Source: Polaribacter reichenbachii
Lineage (GTDB): Bacteria > Bacteroidota > Bacteroidia > Flavobacteriales > Flavobacteriaceae
DNA length: 64,000 nt
Assembly (NCBI RefSeq): GCF_001975665.1
Contig: NZ_CP019419.1
Span: 3,455,501 to 3,519,500 of the forward strand
Direction of reading: 5' to 3'
The position numbers and the translations under genes were made by a program. The notes under the pieces are model-generated. The model was not told the DNA's origin. It did no database searches and saw only the letters and a program-made list of their open reading frames with translations. Numbering within the stretch: the first letter of the stretch is position 1; the number at the start of each line of letters is the position of its first letter. Below are positions 51,682-62,227 of this stretch, piece after piece.

Positions 51682-54061
51682 GACTTTTATTTAATTTTTT
51701 TCCTAATATATTCGTAGAAATAGTTGTAAAAATCACAATGCTTATTGAGCTTAAAGGCATTAATATTGCTGCAATTACTGGCATTAACTGACCCGAAATG
51801 GCAAAATATAAGCCAACAACATTGTAACAAAGCGATAATACAAAACAGTATTTTATTATGGTTATCGCTTTTTTAGATGCTTTAAAGAAAGCTTCTATTT
51901 TATGAAATTGAGAAGCATCTAAAATAGCATCGCAAGCAGGTGAAAATACATTTATATTCTCTGATAAAGCAATACCTACATCACTTTGTGCTAGAGCTCC
52001 TGCATCATTTAAACCATCACCAATCATTGCTACTTTTTTTAATGATTTTTGTTGTGCTTTAACTACCTCTAATTTATCATTTGGTTTTTGATTGAACAAA
52101 AAAGTAGTCTCTTTTGGTAAAAAATCGGTTAAATATTTCTTTTCTCCTTCATTATCTCCAGAAACAACAGCCAAATCATAATTCTTTTTAAATGTATTAA
52201 AAATTGATTTTACACCACTTCTATAATTGTTTTTAAATGTAAACTTCCCTTTATAAAGATCATTAAAATTAATGTGAACAGAAGTATCAAAAGTTGCTAT
52301 TTTATCTTCGCTGTTTAAAAAAGAAGCTGAACCTAATTTAAGCTTATTGTCTTGATATTTACTCTCAATACCTTTACCCAAAAACTCATTATAATCATCT
52401 AATTCTAAAGCTTCTATATCATCAAAAGAATTATATAAGGTTCTACTTAAAGGATGATTAGAAGCTCTTAAGCTGCTTTTTAAAATCCTTTTTTCTTGCT
52501 GATTTAAAGCAATTCCATCATAAGAAATTGTGCTTTCTTTGTTGGTAGTTAATGTACCAGTTTTATCAAAAATTATTGAATCTATACTTGCTAATTGCTC
52601 AATTACAGTTGCGTTTTTTAAATAGAATTTTTGCTTACCAAAAATGCGTAATAAATTACCTAAAGTAAAAGGTGCTGCCAAAGCAATTGCACAAGGACAA
52701 GCAATAATTAGCACAGCTGTAAATACATTTAATGCTTTGCTTGCATCAAAAAACAACCAAAAAGCTGTTGAAATAAATGCAATTGATAAAACAATAATCG
52801 TAAAATTTTTACTGATTTTATCTGTTAAGGTTTTAAAAGAAGATGTTTTATCATTCTTAAAAACATCATTACTCCACAATTGTGTTAAATAACTTTGCGA
52901 AACAGAAGACAAAACTTCCATTTCTAAAATGCCTGATAATTGCTTACCACCAGCAAATAATTTATCTCCAGATTTTTTAGCAACAGGTTCTGCTTCACCC
53001 GTTACAAAACTGTAATCTATTTGTGCATTTCCGTTGATTAAAATTCCGTCTACGGGTATTAATTCTTGATTTCTAATTAAGAGTCTATCTCCCTTTTCAA
53101 CATCATAAATTTGTACGTTTTCTTCTTTTTTGTTTGATAAAATTCTGGTTACAGCAATAGGAAAATACGATTTATAATCACGTTCAAAAGACAAGAAATT
53201 ATAAGTTTTTTGCTGAAAGAATTTACCTAATAATAAAAAGAAAACCAAACCTGTTAAACTATCGAAAAAACCAGTTCCTAAATCGAAAATAATTTCAATA
53301 GAACTTCTTATAAAAAGTACAGAAATACCTAGTGCAATAGGAACATCAATATTTAAAATTTTAGAACGTAATCCTTTAAAAGCAGAAATAAAATAATCGT
53401 TTGCAGCATAAAAAACTACAGGTAAAGAAAACAAAAACATTAACCATCTAAAGATATTTTTATACTTTTCTAACCAAAAACCATCCACCTCAAAATACTC
53501 AGGAAAAGATAAAAACATTACGTTACCAAAGGCAAAACCAGCAATTCCTAGTTTGTAAATTAAACTTCTATCAACCTTCTTTTTACCTGTTTCGTAATCT
53601 TCTAAACTTATGTAAGGTTCATAACCAATTGAGCTTAATAAAAGTACAATTTCTTTAAGTGAAGTTAAATTTGCATTGTAAGAAATTCGAACTGTTTTTT
53701 TAGGAAAATCTACCTGAGATGTACTTATTTTAGAATTTAATTTGTTCAGATTTTCTAAAACCCAAATACAAGAACTACAATGTATATGAGGTATATATAA
53801 GGTTATAATTTGGGTATTATCGTCATTAAATTCTAACAATTTTTCTATGATTTCTTTATTGTCTAAGAAATCATATTTTCCTTGTATTTCAGTTGGAATT
53901 GCACCTGGGTTTTCTTGAAAGTCGTAGTAACAAGTTAAATCATTTTCAGAAAAAATTTCATAAACGGTTTTACAACCATTGCAACAGAAAATTTTATCAT
54001 CAATTTTTATGTCTTCATTTTCACAAGAATCTCCACAATGATAACAATGTGTACTATTCAT
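51668..54061 (-). CDS. ccoI: Copper-exporting P-type ATPase of the CcoI/FixI type
   Basis: 797 residues from the ATG at 54061; an upstream TTG at 54085 overlaps the predicted -7 element and is rejected. An N-terminal cysteine-rich zinc/copper module (C6, C9, C13, C26, C27, C30) precedes one HMA domain with C95-x2-C98 (HCSSCIW). About eight helices surround the actuator TGE (354-356), CPC at 455-457 and the phosphorylated D499 (DKTGTLT), with GDGLNDAGAL near the end. The extra N-terminal module is characteristic of CcoI, which delivers copper for the cbb3 CuB site. It heads the ccoI-deoC-deoD-hemN operon. Confidence 0.93.
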   Translation of the reverse strand: MNSTHCYHCGDSCENEDIKIDDKIFCCNGCKTVYEIFSENDLTCYYDFQENPGAIPTEIQGKYDFLDNKEIIEKLLEFNDDNTQIITLYIPHIHCSSCIWVLENLNKLNSKISTSQVDFPKKTVRISYNANLTSLKEIVLLLSSIGYEPYISLEDYETGKKKVDRSLIYKLGIAGFAFGNVMFLSFPEYFEVDGFWLEKYKNIFRWLMFLFSLPVVFYAANDYFISAFKGLRSKILNIDVPIALGISVLFIRSSIEIIFDLGTGFFDSLTGLVFFLLLGKFFQQKTYNFLSFERDYKSYFPIAVTRILSNKKEENVQIYDVEKGDRLLIRNQELIPVDGILINGNAQIDYSFVTGEAEPVAKKSGDKLFAGGKQLSGILEMEVLSSVSQSYLTQLWSNDVFKNDKTSSFKTLTDKISKNFTIIVLSIAFISTAFWLFFDASKALNVFTAVLIIACPCAIALAAPFTLGNLLRIFGKQKFYLKNATVIEQLASIDSIIFDKTGTLTTNKESTISYDGIALNQQEKRILKSSLRASNHPLSRTLYNSFDDIEALELDDYNEFLGKGIESKYQDNKLKLGSASFLNSEDKIATFDTSVHINFNDLYKGKFTFKNNYRSGVKSIFNTFKKNYDLAVVSGDNEGEKKYLTDFLPKETTFLFNQKPNDKLEVVKAQQKSLKKVAMIGDGLNDAGALAQSDVGIALSENINVFSPACDAILDASQFHKIEAFFKASKKAITIIKYCFVLSLCYNVVGLYFAISGQLMPVIAAILMPLSSISIVIFTTISTNILGKKLNKSHANK

Positions 54062-54082
54062 ATTTACTCTTTTTGCCTGTTG

Positions 54083-54125
54083 CAAATTTCTGATAAGTAT
54101 TGAGTTTAAAATATGATTTTTATCA
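54083..54125 (-). promoter_or_regulatory. FNR-like box in the ccoI / crp-fnr intergenic region
   Basis: TGAT-TTTT-ATCA (54114-54125) is a perfect palindrome of the FNR core. Reading toward ccoI, 27 bp separate it from TTTG (54086-54083) of a degenerate -7 element, the same spacing as at ccoS. Reading toward the regulator gene at 54165, TATCTTG begins only about 9 bp from the box (54135), so occupancy would block that promoter. This predicts activation of ccoI and autorepression of the regulator. Confidence 0.6.
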
Positions 54126-54164
54126 GCTTTTTTTTATCTTGCATCTAGTTTAAAACACTTATTA

Positions 54165-54851
54165 ATGAGTAAATGTGAACAATGTATTGTACGTCAATTT
54201 AATTCTTTAAAACACCTTAATAAAGAAGAATTAATGCGAATGTCTAATTGTAAAACTTCTAAAATTATAAAAAAAGGTGAATCTTTATTTGAAGAAGGAG
54301 AACACATAAATGGAGTTTTTTGTATTAAAGATGGTATTTGTAAGGTTTCTAAAATGAGTGAAAATGGTAAAAACCAGATTATAAACTTAGTAAAAAGAGG
54401 CGATTTAATTGGTGAAAGAAGTTTAATTTCGGATGAAGTTTCTAATTTAAACGCTATTGCATTAAACGATTTAGAAGTTTGTTTTATACCTAAAAAAGAA
54501 ATTATTAGAGACCTAGAAAAAAATCCTGATTTTACTTTTGATGTTTTAAAGACAATGGCTGGTTCTTTGAAAAAAGCAGATAATTTAATTGTAGATATGG
54601 CTCAAAAAACCGTAAAACAACGTTTGGCTGAAACTTTATTAAAACTACAAGAAAAATTTGGAACTACTAAAGAAGGTATTATAAACATTCACTTATCTAG
54701 AGAAGAAATTGCTAATATTATTGGTACAGCAACAGAATCTGCAATTCGTTTATTATCAAACTTAAAAAAGAAAGACATTATAGTTTTTAAAGGTAAAGAC
54801 ATTAAAATTATAAACTATAAAGAACTCGAAAAAATTTCTCACGGCTTTTAA
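54165..54851 (+). CDS. Crp/Fnr-family regulator of the cbb3/haem/copper genes (FNR-like)
   Basis: 228 residues. N-terminal cysteines C4 and C7, then C29, with C106 later, could ligate an iron-sulfur cluster, although the spacing differs from E. coli FNR (20, 23, 29, 122). A beta-roll sensory domain spans about 30-120, then a dimerisation helix and an HTH (LSREEIANIIGTATESAIRLLSNL). The glutamate and arginine that FNR uses to read its half-site are kept in TESAIR, consistent with the TGAY-N4-ATCA boxes found nearby. It diverges from ccoI. Its target set is inferred from those boxes. Confidence 0.87.
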   Translation: MSKCEQCIVRQFNSLKHLNKEELMRMSNCKTSKIIKKGESLFEEGEHINGVFCIKDGICKVSKMSENGKNQIINLVKRGDLIGERSLISDEVSNLNAIALNDLEVCFIPKKEIIRDLEKNPDFTFDVLKTMAGSLKKADNLIVDMAQKTVKQRLAETLLKLQEKFGTTKEGIINIHLSREEIANIIGTATESAIRLLSNLKKKDIIVFKGKDIKIINYKELEKISHGF

Positions 54852-54866
54852 TTATGGTTCTTTTAT

Positions 54867-57149
54867 TTAAAAAGAATACCCAATTGCGAAGTTAAAAACG
54901 GGTTCATCGAATCTAAAATCTAAACGTTCGCCTTCAGGTAAAGAAGGATCATGAAAAGGTGCTGCCAAATCAAAACGAATTACAAAACCTTGTACGTCTA
55001 TTCTTAAACCAAAACCTGCACCCATACCCAATTCATTTATAAAATTAGAGGTAAATTTATCTGTACCATTAAATGTTGGGTTTTCTACTGAATTCCAAAC
55101 ATTACCAGCATCAACAAAAAATGCTCCTTTAAAGAAAGAATAAATAGGAAAACGATATTCTACATTTGCTTCTAAACGAATATTACCTGATCTATCAAAA
55201 AAAGTTGTGCTATTCTCATTGTCAGTACCTGAGTAAGTACCAGGACCTAAAGAACGTGTATTAAAAGCTCGTACACTATAAGGACCTCCAGAAAAATATT
55301 GTTTTACAAATGGAATAACATCAGAATTACCATAAGCCAAACCATAACCTGCAAAAATTCTTGCAGCCAAAGTTTGCTCTTTATTATTCCCAAAATTAAA
55401 ATGATATTTTAAATCTACATCAGCTTTAGCATATTGTGCATATTCTAAACCTAAAAACTCTTTGGGTTGCCCTTCTGTAGTTTTTTTTGCTAATAAACTT
55501 ATAGAATTCCCAGCAACATCTAAAGTAGAATTCATATAAAATTGATGGGTTTTATTTGCTGATAACATTTCGTTATAGGTAAATGAAAATGTTAAACCAG
55601 AAATAAATTGCTGCTCGAAACTTTGTGATAAAAATGGATTATCATCTAAAATCTGTTCGAACTCTGGTGTAGTATTAGAAAGTCTTGTATAATTTACAGA
55701 AATAGGATTAAACTCATAAGTAATGTATTTATTGGCATTCCAAACATAACCAAAAAGTGCAGTTCCAGAAAGTAATGTATACAACTCACTTCGATCTAAA
55801 TAAGTTGCACTTAAACTGGTTTTTGTTTTCGGAATTGAATATTCAAAAAAGTCTTCATTAATAGAAAAAGGCGCAATTACTCTTGGAAAAATTAATTCTG
55901 ATTTTAACTCTAATTCTAAACTACTTAAACCTGCATTATCGCCTGATGAAACTTGTGTTTCATAACCAACACTAGAACTAAGATTTAAGGTTTCTCCACC
56001 ACCAAAAAGATTTCTATTGCTAAAAACCAAACCTAATGTTGGTCCTGCAAAATTATTAGATTTTGTAACTGCTTGTAATTCTGCACGAATTGCACGTTTT
56101 GTTAAGGGCGATAAAAATATGTTGGCTTCTAAAGCTCCTTCATTATCATTGGCTAGCGTATCTATTTCTTTATATTGAATGTTTACATATTTATAAGCAC
56201 CAATTGTAGATAAACGCCTTGCTGTGTTTTTTGATGTATTTGGGTTGTAATATTCACCTTCTTTTAAAGTGATAAAATCGTCTAAATATTTAGGCTTAAA
56301 GAAAACCTCATTTTGATAATAATTTTTATTTTCGAATCGATTGGATTTATTTGTAGTAGAATCTCTTAAATTGTAATTAGGATAAACATTGATGGTTTTA
56401 ATCTTATAAGGAATTATTGCTTTTTCTGGCACATCTTTTTTAAGCTTTAAAAAAAGATCGAATTTTTTATTTTTATATTGATTTGTATCTGCTTCGAAAA
56501 TTAAAAAATTACTATTAAAGTTATAATAACCTTTATTTTTCAGTTCGCTATCTAATCTTTGTCTTTCTAATTTAAAATTACCTAAATCAAAACGCATATT
56601 CTTTTCGAAAGGTGATGTTGTGCTTAACTTTTTAATTTCTCTAAAAATTGGTTTGGTAAAACTATCTACTTTATAATTAGCCATTGTGTAAGGCTCTTTT
56701 ACTTTTAGTTGATATTCTAATGAAGCCCTCTTTTTTGATTCTGTAAAAGAAGAAGTAGCAGCACTATAAAAGAAACCATTGTTTTCTAATCTGTTTAACA
56801 AAATTTCTTCTATTTCTAAATTTTCTACATCAGATTGATAAACAGGTGCTTCACCAAATTGTTTAAATAACCATCTATTGATAAAATTCGTTTTCTCTTT
56901 CTGATTTTTATAATAGTAATACAAACCTAAATGCATCCCTAAAAACTTAGAGTTTGGTTCTGGCCTTAATACTTGAGTTAAGTTTTCTTTTAGCTTGTTT
57001 GGTTGTGCTACTGCAGAATCTGCATCCATTTTAATGGCAGCACCTGTATATAATCTTTTACCTTCTGGTATAAATTTATTAATACTACAAGAGTATAACA
57101 TAAAAGTTACCACTAAAACAAGGATACTATTTTTTAAAAAATTTTTCAA
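54867..57149 (-). CDS. tamA: BamA/TamA-family outer-membrane protein (TamA-like)
   Basis: 760 residues from a TTG at 57149, three bp after the tamB stop. The next ATG would destroy the lipoprotein signal (ILVLVVTFMLYSCSIN, C21), so TTG is required. POTRA-like domains occupy about 80-350, followed by a 16-strand barrel of the Omp85 family with the hallmark FSGGPYSVRAFNTRSLGPGT (the RxF loop-6 variant) and a C-terminal aromatic residue (NFAIGYSF). It works with TamB to insert outer-membrane proteins or move phospholipids. A lipidated N-terminus is usual for Bacteroidota TamA-like proteins. Confidence 0.9.
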   Translation of the reverse strand: MKNFLKNSILVLVVTFMLYSCSINKFIPEGKRLYTGAAIKMDADSAVAQPNKLKENLTQVLRPEPNSKFLGMHLGLYYYYKNQKEKTNFINRWLFKQFGEAPVYQSDVENLEIEEILLNRLENNGFFYSAATSSFTESKKRASLEYQLKVKEPYTMANYKVDSFTKPIFREIKKLSTTSPFEKNMRFDLGNFKLERQRLDSELKNKGYYNFNSNFLIFEADTNQYKNKKFDLFLKLKKDVPEKAIIPYKIKTINVYPNYNLRDSTTNKSNRFENKNYYQNEVFFKPKYLDDFITLKEGEYYNPNTSKNTARRLSTIGAYKYVNIQYKEIDTLANDNEGALEANIFLSPLTKRAIRAELQAVTKSNNFAGPTLGLVFSNRNLFGGGETLNLSSSVGYETQVSSGDNAGLSSLELELKSELIFPRVIAPFSINEDFFEYSIPKTKTSLSATYLDRSELYTLLSGTALFGYVWNANKYITYEFNPISVNYTRLSNTTPEFEQILDDNPFLSQSFEQQFISGLTFSFTYNEMLSANKTHQFYMNSTLDVAGNSISLLAKKTTEGQPKEFLGLEYAQYAKADVDLKYHFNFGNNKEQTLAARIFAGYGLAYGNSDVIPFVKQYFSGGPYSVRAFNTRSLGPGTYSGTDNENSTTFFDRSGNIRLEANVEYRFPIYSFFKGAFFVDAGNVWNSVENPTFNGTDKFTSNFINELGMGAGFGLRIDVQGFVIRFDLAAPFHDPSLPEGERLDFRFDEPVFNFAIGYSF

Positions 57150-57152
57150 TGA

Positions 57153-60100
57153 TTAATTTTTTTTCTTTTCTAAACTATTGTTTGTTTTTTCTTCTTTGTC
57201 ACTAATTTTTTCTTCAGATCGCCTTTTTTCTTTTTTAACTCTATCACTTTCAGCTTTAAAAATGGCACTCCAAAGCGCTCTAAATTCATTAAATTCTTGG
57301 GTAAAAATTAGCGCAATTCCGTTTACAATGGTTTGCCCATCAATTAGGTTTTCGTATTCGCTTTTTCTAAAACCTTTTAGTCTAAATCTACCATCTTCAG
57401 ATAATTTATATTCTAAACTAACATTACCAATTAAAGGAGTTTCTTCTCCTGTTTGGCTGCTACCTTGTATATCTACATCACTACCCACTCTAACAATTAA
57501 ACGTTCGTTGAATAATTTTTTCTGAGCTGTAACCCCTAATTGTGTTCTGTCTGTTGCTGTTGTACCTTGATAATCTGTATAACTATTTAAATCGAAATTT
57601 AATTCTATACCAGAATTTCCTAAAATTTTATCAGAAAAAGCATTTAATTGCCCAGAAACAGCATCATTTAAATTGTCTCTTGCAATTGTTGCAAAACCAC
57701 CAGAACTACCATCACTACCAGAATCTGGATAAAATCTATTTAAAACCAATAAAGAAAAAACTTGTTTATTTAATTCTTCTTCTTGCTCATTAACTTGTTG
57801 TACTCTACCATAAACTTGTCCACTAACAGCACCTTGTTCATCTTCTGGCATATCTAAATTAAAAGATATTTTTGGCTGTAATAAATCACCATCAATATTT
57901 AAGTAGACATAAAATGGTAAAACTTGTTTAAATTTATTTTGAATAGATGCATCTTCATCAGAAATTTGAGCTGCCATTAAAGATGAAGCTGATGTTTCAA
58001 TATTATAAATAGCACTTACATCTAGATTTGCTTCAAAAGGATCTCCAGACCAAGAAACTCGGCCTCCAGGAACTAAATCGAACCTTCTATTTACTAAACT
58101 ATATAAATTTAATTCATAATGGCCATCAGCAATTTCGTAATTACCTGTTAAAGATATTCTACCATTTGGCATCATATTAAAAAGGAATTCTCCTTCTCCA
58201 GAAACGTTAAAATTATCTCCTGTTTCTTCGTCTATAACAACAGTAATTGCAGCATCTTTATTAATTTTTAGTCTTGTAAAAATATCAAAACCTGTAATTG
58301 TTGCCGTTTTTTCTTCGGTTTGCGTAAGAATAGCATTTGGGTTTTCTCTATTTACAAAAACCACTACATCATCTCTATGTTCTACACTTGCATAAGTTGA
58401 TGGTAAAACATAAGTTACATCTGTATCTGATCCTAAAGTTACGTTTGCTGATAGTTTTGGTATTTGTAAATCTCCTGTTAAATCTGCGTTTGCATTAAAT
58501 GTTGCCAAGCCATAAAATGAAGGGTTATCTTTTTTATCAGCATTTATAAGTCTAAAGTTTTTAGCGTTTAATTTTAAATCAAACTTAGGATTGATAAAAC
58601 TTTCTGTTAAAATTTTACCAGATAAAACTAATGCGTTTTTCTTAGCGTCTAAAATGGTAAATTTTGATAAATATAAACCTTCATTATCTAACGTTAATTT
58701 CTCATTCTTTAAAGTAAACTTTGTGTTTAATTTAGTGACATTAAATTCTGCGTTATTAAAATTTATATTTCCATTGTATTCAGGATTAGAAATTGTGCCT
58801 GTAATTTTAAAATCACCATTAAAACTACCACTTGTTTCTTTAATTTCTCCTAAAGAAAGTGTGTTTAAAGCATTCATTTTAAATTCATTTAAGTTGACAT
58901 CTAAATTTAAATTGGCATCATTATTTACAACAACATAATCTCCTATTAAATCTAAATCGATGTCACCTTCTTTTAAGTTGGCTTTAAAATCGTATTTATT
59001 ACCTCCTAAAGATTTTGCATCAATAGAAAATTTACCTAAATCTGTTTTTAATACTTTAAATTTATCTACTTGTAAATCTGCAACAATACCAGTATCATTA
59101 AAAGGTTCTTCTAAAATAAAACTACCATTTAAAATTCCGTTTGCAATTTGTTTATCAGGATTTAGATAGTTTAAAACCTCACTAATTTTAAAGTTTTTAT
59201 AGTTAATGGCAATATGAGTTTTTTCTATATTGGCTGCTTTGTCTGTAATTTCTATGGATTGATTGTCTTTATTTATTTTAAAATTATTAAAACTCAATAA
59301 ATTATTATCGGTTAAAACAAGATTATTATCATTTGCAATATTCCAAGGACTACTATTTAATATTAAATTTTCTGGATCTACAGAAAAAACCAACCTTTCA
59401 CGATTACCAGTAATTTTTGCGCCAACATTCATTAAGGTTTTTCCTTTATCATTACCAACAAATTTTAAATTAAGTTGGTTATTTATTTGTTGACCTGTAA
59501 TGACTGTTTGTGGCACTCTTAGTGGATTTGCTTCAATGCCATTAAAACCTAACTCGAAATTAAAACTTTCTTTATCTGTATTCATTTTAAACGCCAAACT
59601 ATCTAATTCACTTCCATTATAATTTATATGCGGAACAGAAATTTTAGCATCTAATTTTCTTTTTACTTCATTAAAATCTAAAGCAACAGCTATGGTATCT
59701 ATATCTTTTAAATTGACTAAAAACACGTCTTTTATTAAAGATGTTTGTGAAATTTTACTTCTAAATTTAATATTAATAGGATTTACAATTGTGTCTGTAA
59801 GTACTACATCTCTATAAAAATAACTTGAAATATGTTGTTGTAAAGCAGTTGTAAAACTCTGAGGATCTGTGTTAGATTCTAACTCTAAGTTTAACATCTT
59901 ATTCTTTACAGAAACTGCTGTAGTATCTTTATTTGTGAAACCATTTGCTGTAATCTGACCTAATAAATATGTTTTATTATCATAAACAATTACACCGTTT
60001 TTAACTTTAACATCGGTTTTATAATCAGTTGAAGTACCATTAAAATTAGCGTCTATATTCATACTTGTTTTAATGTTTCTGTTCATTAAACCTAAACCAC

Positions 60101-62201
60101 CCAAATCTGCTCCAATAATATTTAAATCAATTTTTGCTTCTGTATTTACAGTATCTAATTCTATAAATGCATTTAAATCGAAATTTAAATTATCATCTTT
60201 ATATTTTGATGTTAGTTCTCCTACTCCATTTTTAAAATCGCCAGTTAAAGCTACATCTTTAATTTTATAATTGTTTAAAGTAAAATCGGTAACAGTTGCC
60301 TTTAAAGAAGCATCTAAATTATTTAGATTATCTCCATTACCAGAAGCATTTATATTTAGACTTAAAGTCCCTAATTGATTATTTTTTAAAAGCTCATTTA
60401 ATTTATAATCTTCAATATTAATTTCTGTATTAAAACTTATAGTTTCTTTAGAGTTGTATTTTCCTTGTAACTCGATTGTACCTTGAGAAGAGTTTAACTT
60501 TAATTTTGTAGCAATATCATTTAAACCACCATTTACATTACCAGCAATTGATATATTTTCTGGTAAATGAATACCTAGTTCATTTTCATTAACAAAATTT
60601 GAAAGATCAGTTTTAGTTGTAGTTACTTTTAATGTAGGTAGATCTAGTTGTAAATCATTAGGATTTGTTGGTTTTAAAACAGTACCATCAACAATAATAT
60701 TTGTATTGCTTCCCCAATTAATTTGACTATTATCTATGTTTATTTTTGATAAATTTCCATTTGCGAAAAGCTTACCTGTAATCGGTTTTTTACTAAGTTC
60801 TTTTATATAAATGTTACTTTTAAAATCGGGTTGAAATTTTAATAAAGGATTTAAGTTTAATTTTAAAGTAGGTAAATTTAAATCTACTTTTACGTTTTCT
60901 GGATTTTCGATAAAGTTTGATAATGAAGCGTAATTCATCTTTAAATTACCAGCAACGTTATTTTTATCAAACTCAAAAAAGAAGTTATTTAAACTCAGTT
61001 TTGTATCAGAAATATTTGCTTTAAACTTTAATTGTTCTAAATTTAAACCAGAACTTTCTTTAAAATTAAAGTTTTCTACATTTAAACTTCCTGCTTTCTT
61101 TTGGTAATTTATGTTATTTGCTAATAAATTAAATTCTGAAACTGAAATTGCATTTGGGTTAAAAACTTTATTTTTAATTTCATTATTATTTACAGCATAA
61201 ATAAAATTATTGTTTTCTAAACGAATATCATTAATATTTACAAATATTTCTGGCCATTCAAACTCAGCGTTTGAAGTATTAGTTGATGTTTGAGTATTTT
61301 CTAGGTTGATGTTAATCTTAGAATTATTTAATGCTAACGAATTAATATCAAAAATTGATTCTTTTAAATTGATTCTTAAAGCATCAGTCTCAAAATCTTT
61401 TAAATCTACATTCGTTGTTAGTTTATTTACTTTATCCTCATAAAAAAGGCTTGTATTTTTTATATTAATTTGGTTCGCAAATAGATTTGGCAAAACAACT
61501 TTTTCTTCAGAAGTCTGTAATAAAACTGGCAATTGAATATATTCAATTTTTGCATCATAAAGGTTTATGTCTTCAGTTTCAAAAACCATATTTTCAACAT
61601 CAATGGTTTCTACAGATGTTTCTAAAGCATCAATTCTAAAGCTACTTTTTATCCCTAAAGGAATATCAGTATAAACAATATCAAAATTATTTAGGTTTAA
61701 ACTACCTACAACAATTTCTGGTGATTTAGTTATTGTATCTGTTTGTACAGTAGTTGGTGCTTTAGTAGTTGGTGTAACAAAAGCATCAATTAAAAATTGA
61801 AAATTATACCCATTAACTGTATCTTTTCTAATGATGTTTGCCTTTAAACCATTCCATTCTACATTATCTACACCTAATTTTGTACCTTTTATTAAACCCC
61901 AAATTGGTAAATTGGCTTTTAAAGATTTAGAATAAACTAAAGTATCTCCTTTTTTATCTTCTAAATACAAACCATCTATGGCTAAACTACCCTTAAAAGT
62001 AATAAAAGCTTTATCAATTTCTACAACTGTATTGGTTTTATCAGATATGTATTTGGTGGCCTCGTTTACAATTATATTTTGCCCCCAAGGACTTCTAATA
62101 AATAAAATAATCAAAAAAAGAAAGGTTAAGAAACCAAGTATAACTCTAAGAGTTCTTCTTAAAAATCGATATTTTCGTTTTTTCTTTTCTTTTGCTGACA
62201 C
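57153..62201 (-). CDS. tamB: Translocation and assembly module protein TamB
   Basis: 1682 residues from a GTG at 62201. An N-terminal anchor (RRTLRVILGFLTFLFLIILF) is followed by a very long repetitive beta-rich body typical of AsmA/TamB bridge proteins. The C-terminal DUF490 region begins about residue 1200, with FEANLDVSAIYNIETSASSL, NLDMPEDEQ, GIELNFDLNSYTD and ERLIVRVGSDVDIQGSSQTG. It spans the periplasm as a hydrophobic groove that passes lipids or nascent barrels to TamA, whose gene follows 3 bp later. A -7 element TATCTTTG (62227-62220) lies 18 bp before the GTG. Confidence 0.93.
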   Translation of the reverse strand: MSAKEKKKRKYRFLRRTLRVILGFLTFLFLIILFIRSPWGQNIIVNEATKYISDKTNTVVEIDKAFITFKGSLAIDGLYLEDKKGDTLVYSKSLKANLPIWGLIKGTKLGVDNVEWNGLKANIIRKDTVNGYNFQFLIDAFVTPTTKAPTTVQTDTITKSPEIVVGSLNLNNFDIVYTDIPLGIKSSFRIDALETSVETIDVENMVFETEDINLYDAKIEYIQLPVLLQTSEEKVVLPNLFANQINIKNTSLFYEDKVNKLTTNVDLKDFETDALRINLKESIFDINSLALNNSKININLENTQTSTNTSNAEFEWPEIFVNINDIRLENNNFIYAVNNNEIKNKVFNPNAISVSEFNLLANNINYQKKAGSLNVENFNFKESSGLNLEQLKFKANISDTKLSLNNFFFEFDKNNVAGNLKMNYASLSNFIENPENVKVDLNLPTLKLNLNPLLKFQPDFKSNIYIKELSKKPITGKLFANGNLSKINIDNSQINWGSNTNIIVDGTVLKPTNPNDLQLDLPTLKVTTTKTDLSNFVNENELGIHLPENISIAGNVNGGLNDIATKLKLNSSQGTIELQGKYNSKETISFNTEINIEDYKLNELLKNNQLGTLSLNINASGNGDNLNNLDASLKATVTDFTLNNYKIKDVALTGDFKNGVGELTSKYKDDNLNFDLNAFIELDTVNTEAKIDLNIIGADLGGLGLMNRNIKTSMNIDANFNGTSTDYKTDVKVKNGVIVYDNKTYLLGQITANGFTNKDTTAVSVKNKMLNLELESNTDPQSFTTALQQHISSYFYRDVVLTDTIVNPINIKFRSKISQTSLIKDVFLVNLKDIDTIAVALDFNEVKRKLDAKISVPHINYNGSELDSLAFKMNTDKESFNFELGFNGIEANPLRVPQTVITGQQINNQLNLKFVGNDKGKTLMNVGAKITGNRERLVFSVDPENLILNSSPWNIANDNNLVLTDNNLLSFNNFKINKDNQSIEITDKAANIEKTHIAINYKNFKISEVLNYLNPDKQIANGILNGSFILEEPFNDTGIVADLQVDKFKVLKTDLGKFSIDAKSLGGNKYDFKANLKEGDIDLDLIGDYVVVNNDANLNLDVNLNEFKMNALNTLSLGEIKETSGSFNGDFKITGTISNPEYNGNINFNNAEFNVTKLNTKFTLKNEKLTLDNEGLYLSKFTILDAKKNALVLSGKILTESFINPKFDLKLNAKNFRLINADKKDNPSFYGLATFNANADLTGDLQIPKLSANVTLGSDTDVTYVLPSTYASVEHRDDVVVFVNRENPNAILTQTEEKTATITGFDIFTRLKINKDAAITVVIDEETGDNFNVSGEGEFLFNMMPNGRISLTGNYEIADGHYELNLYSLVNRRFDLVPGGRVSWSGDPFEANLDVSAIYNIETSASSLMAAQISDEDASIQNKFKQVLPFYVYLNIDGDLLQPKISFNLDMPEDEQGAVSGQVYGRVQQVNEQEEELNKQVFSLLVLNRFYPDSGSDGSSGGFATIARDNLNDAVSGQLNAFSDKILGNSGIELNFDLNSYTDYQGTTATDRTQLGVTAQKKLFNERLIVRVGSDVDIQGSSQTGEETPLIGNVSLEYKLSEDGRFRLKGFRKSEYENLIDGQTIVNGIALIFTQEFNEFRALWSAIFKAESDRVKKEKRRSEEKISDKEEKTNNSLEKKKN

Positions 62202-62219
62202 TCTTCTAAATTTAATTCA

Positions 62220-62227
62220 CAAAGATA
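62220..62227 (-). promoter_or_regulatory. -7 element of the tamB-tamA operon
   Basis: TATCTTTG on the minus strand, 18 bp upstream of the tamB GTG, fully matches TAnnTTTG. No exact TTG occurs at the standard -33 position, so the promoter is only partly supported. It helps place the GTG as the start, since no other start lies between. Confidence 0.45.
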
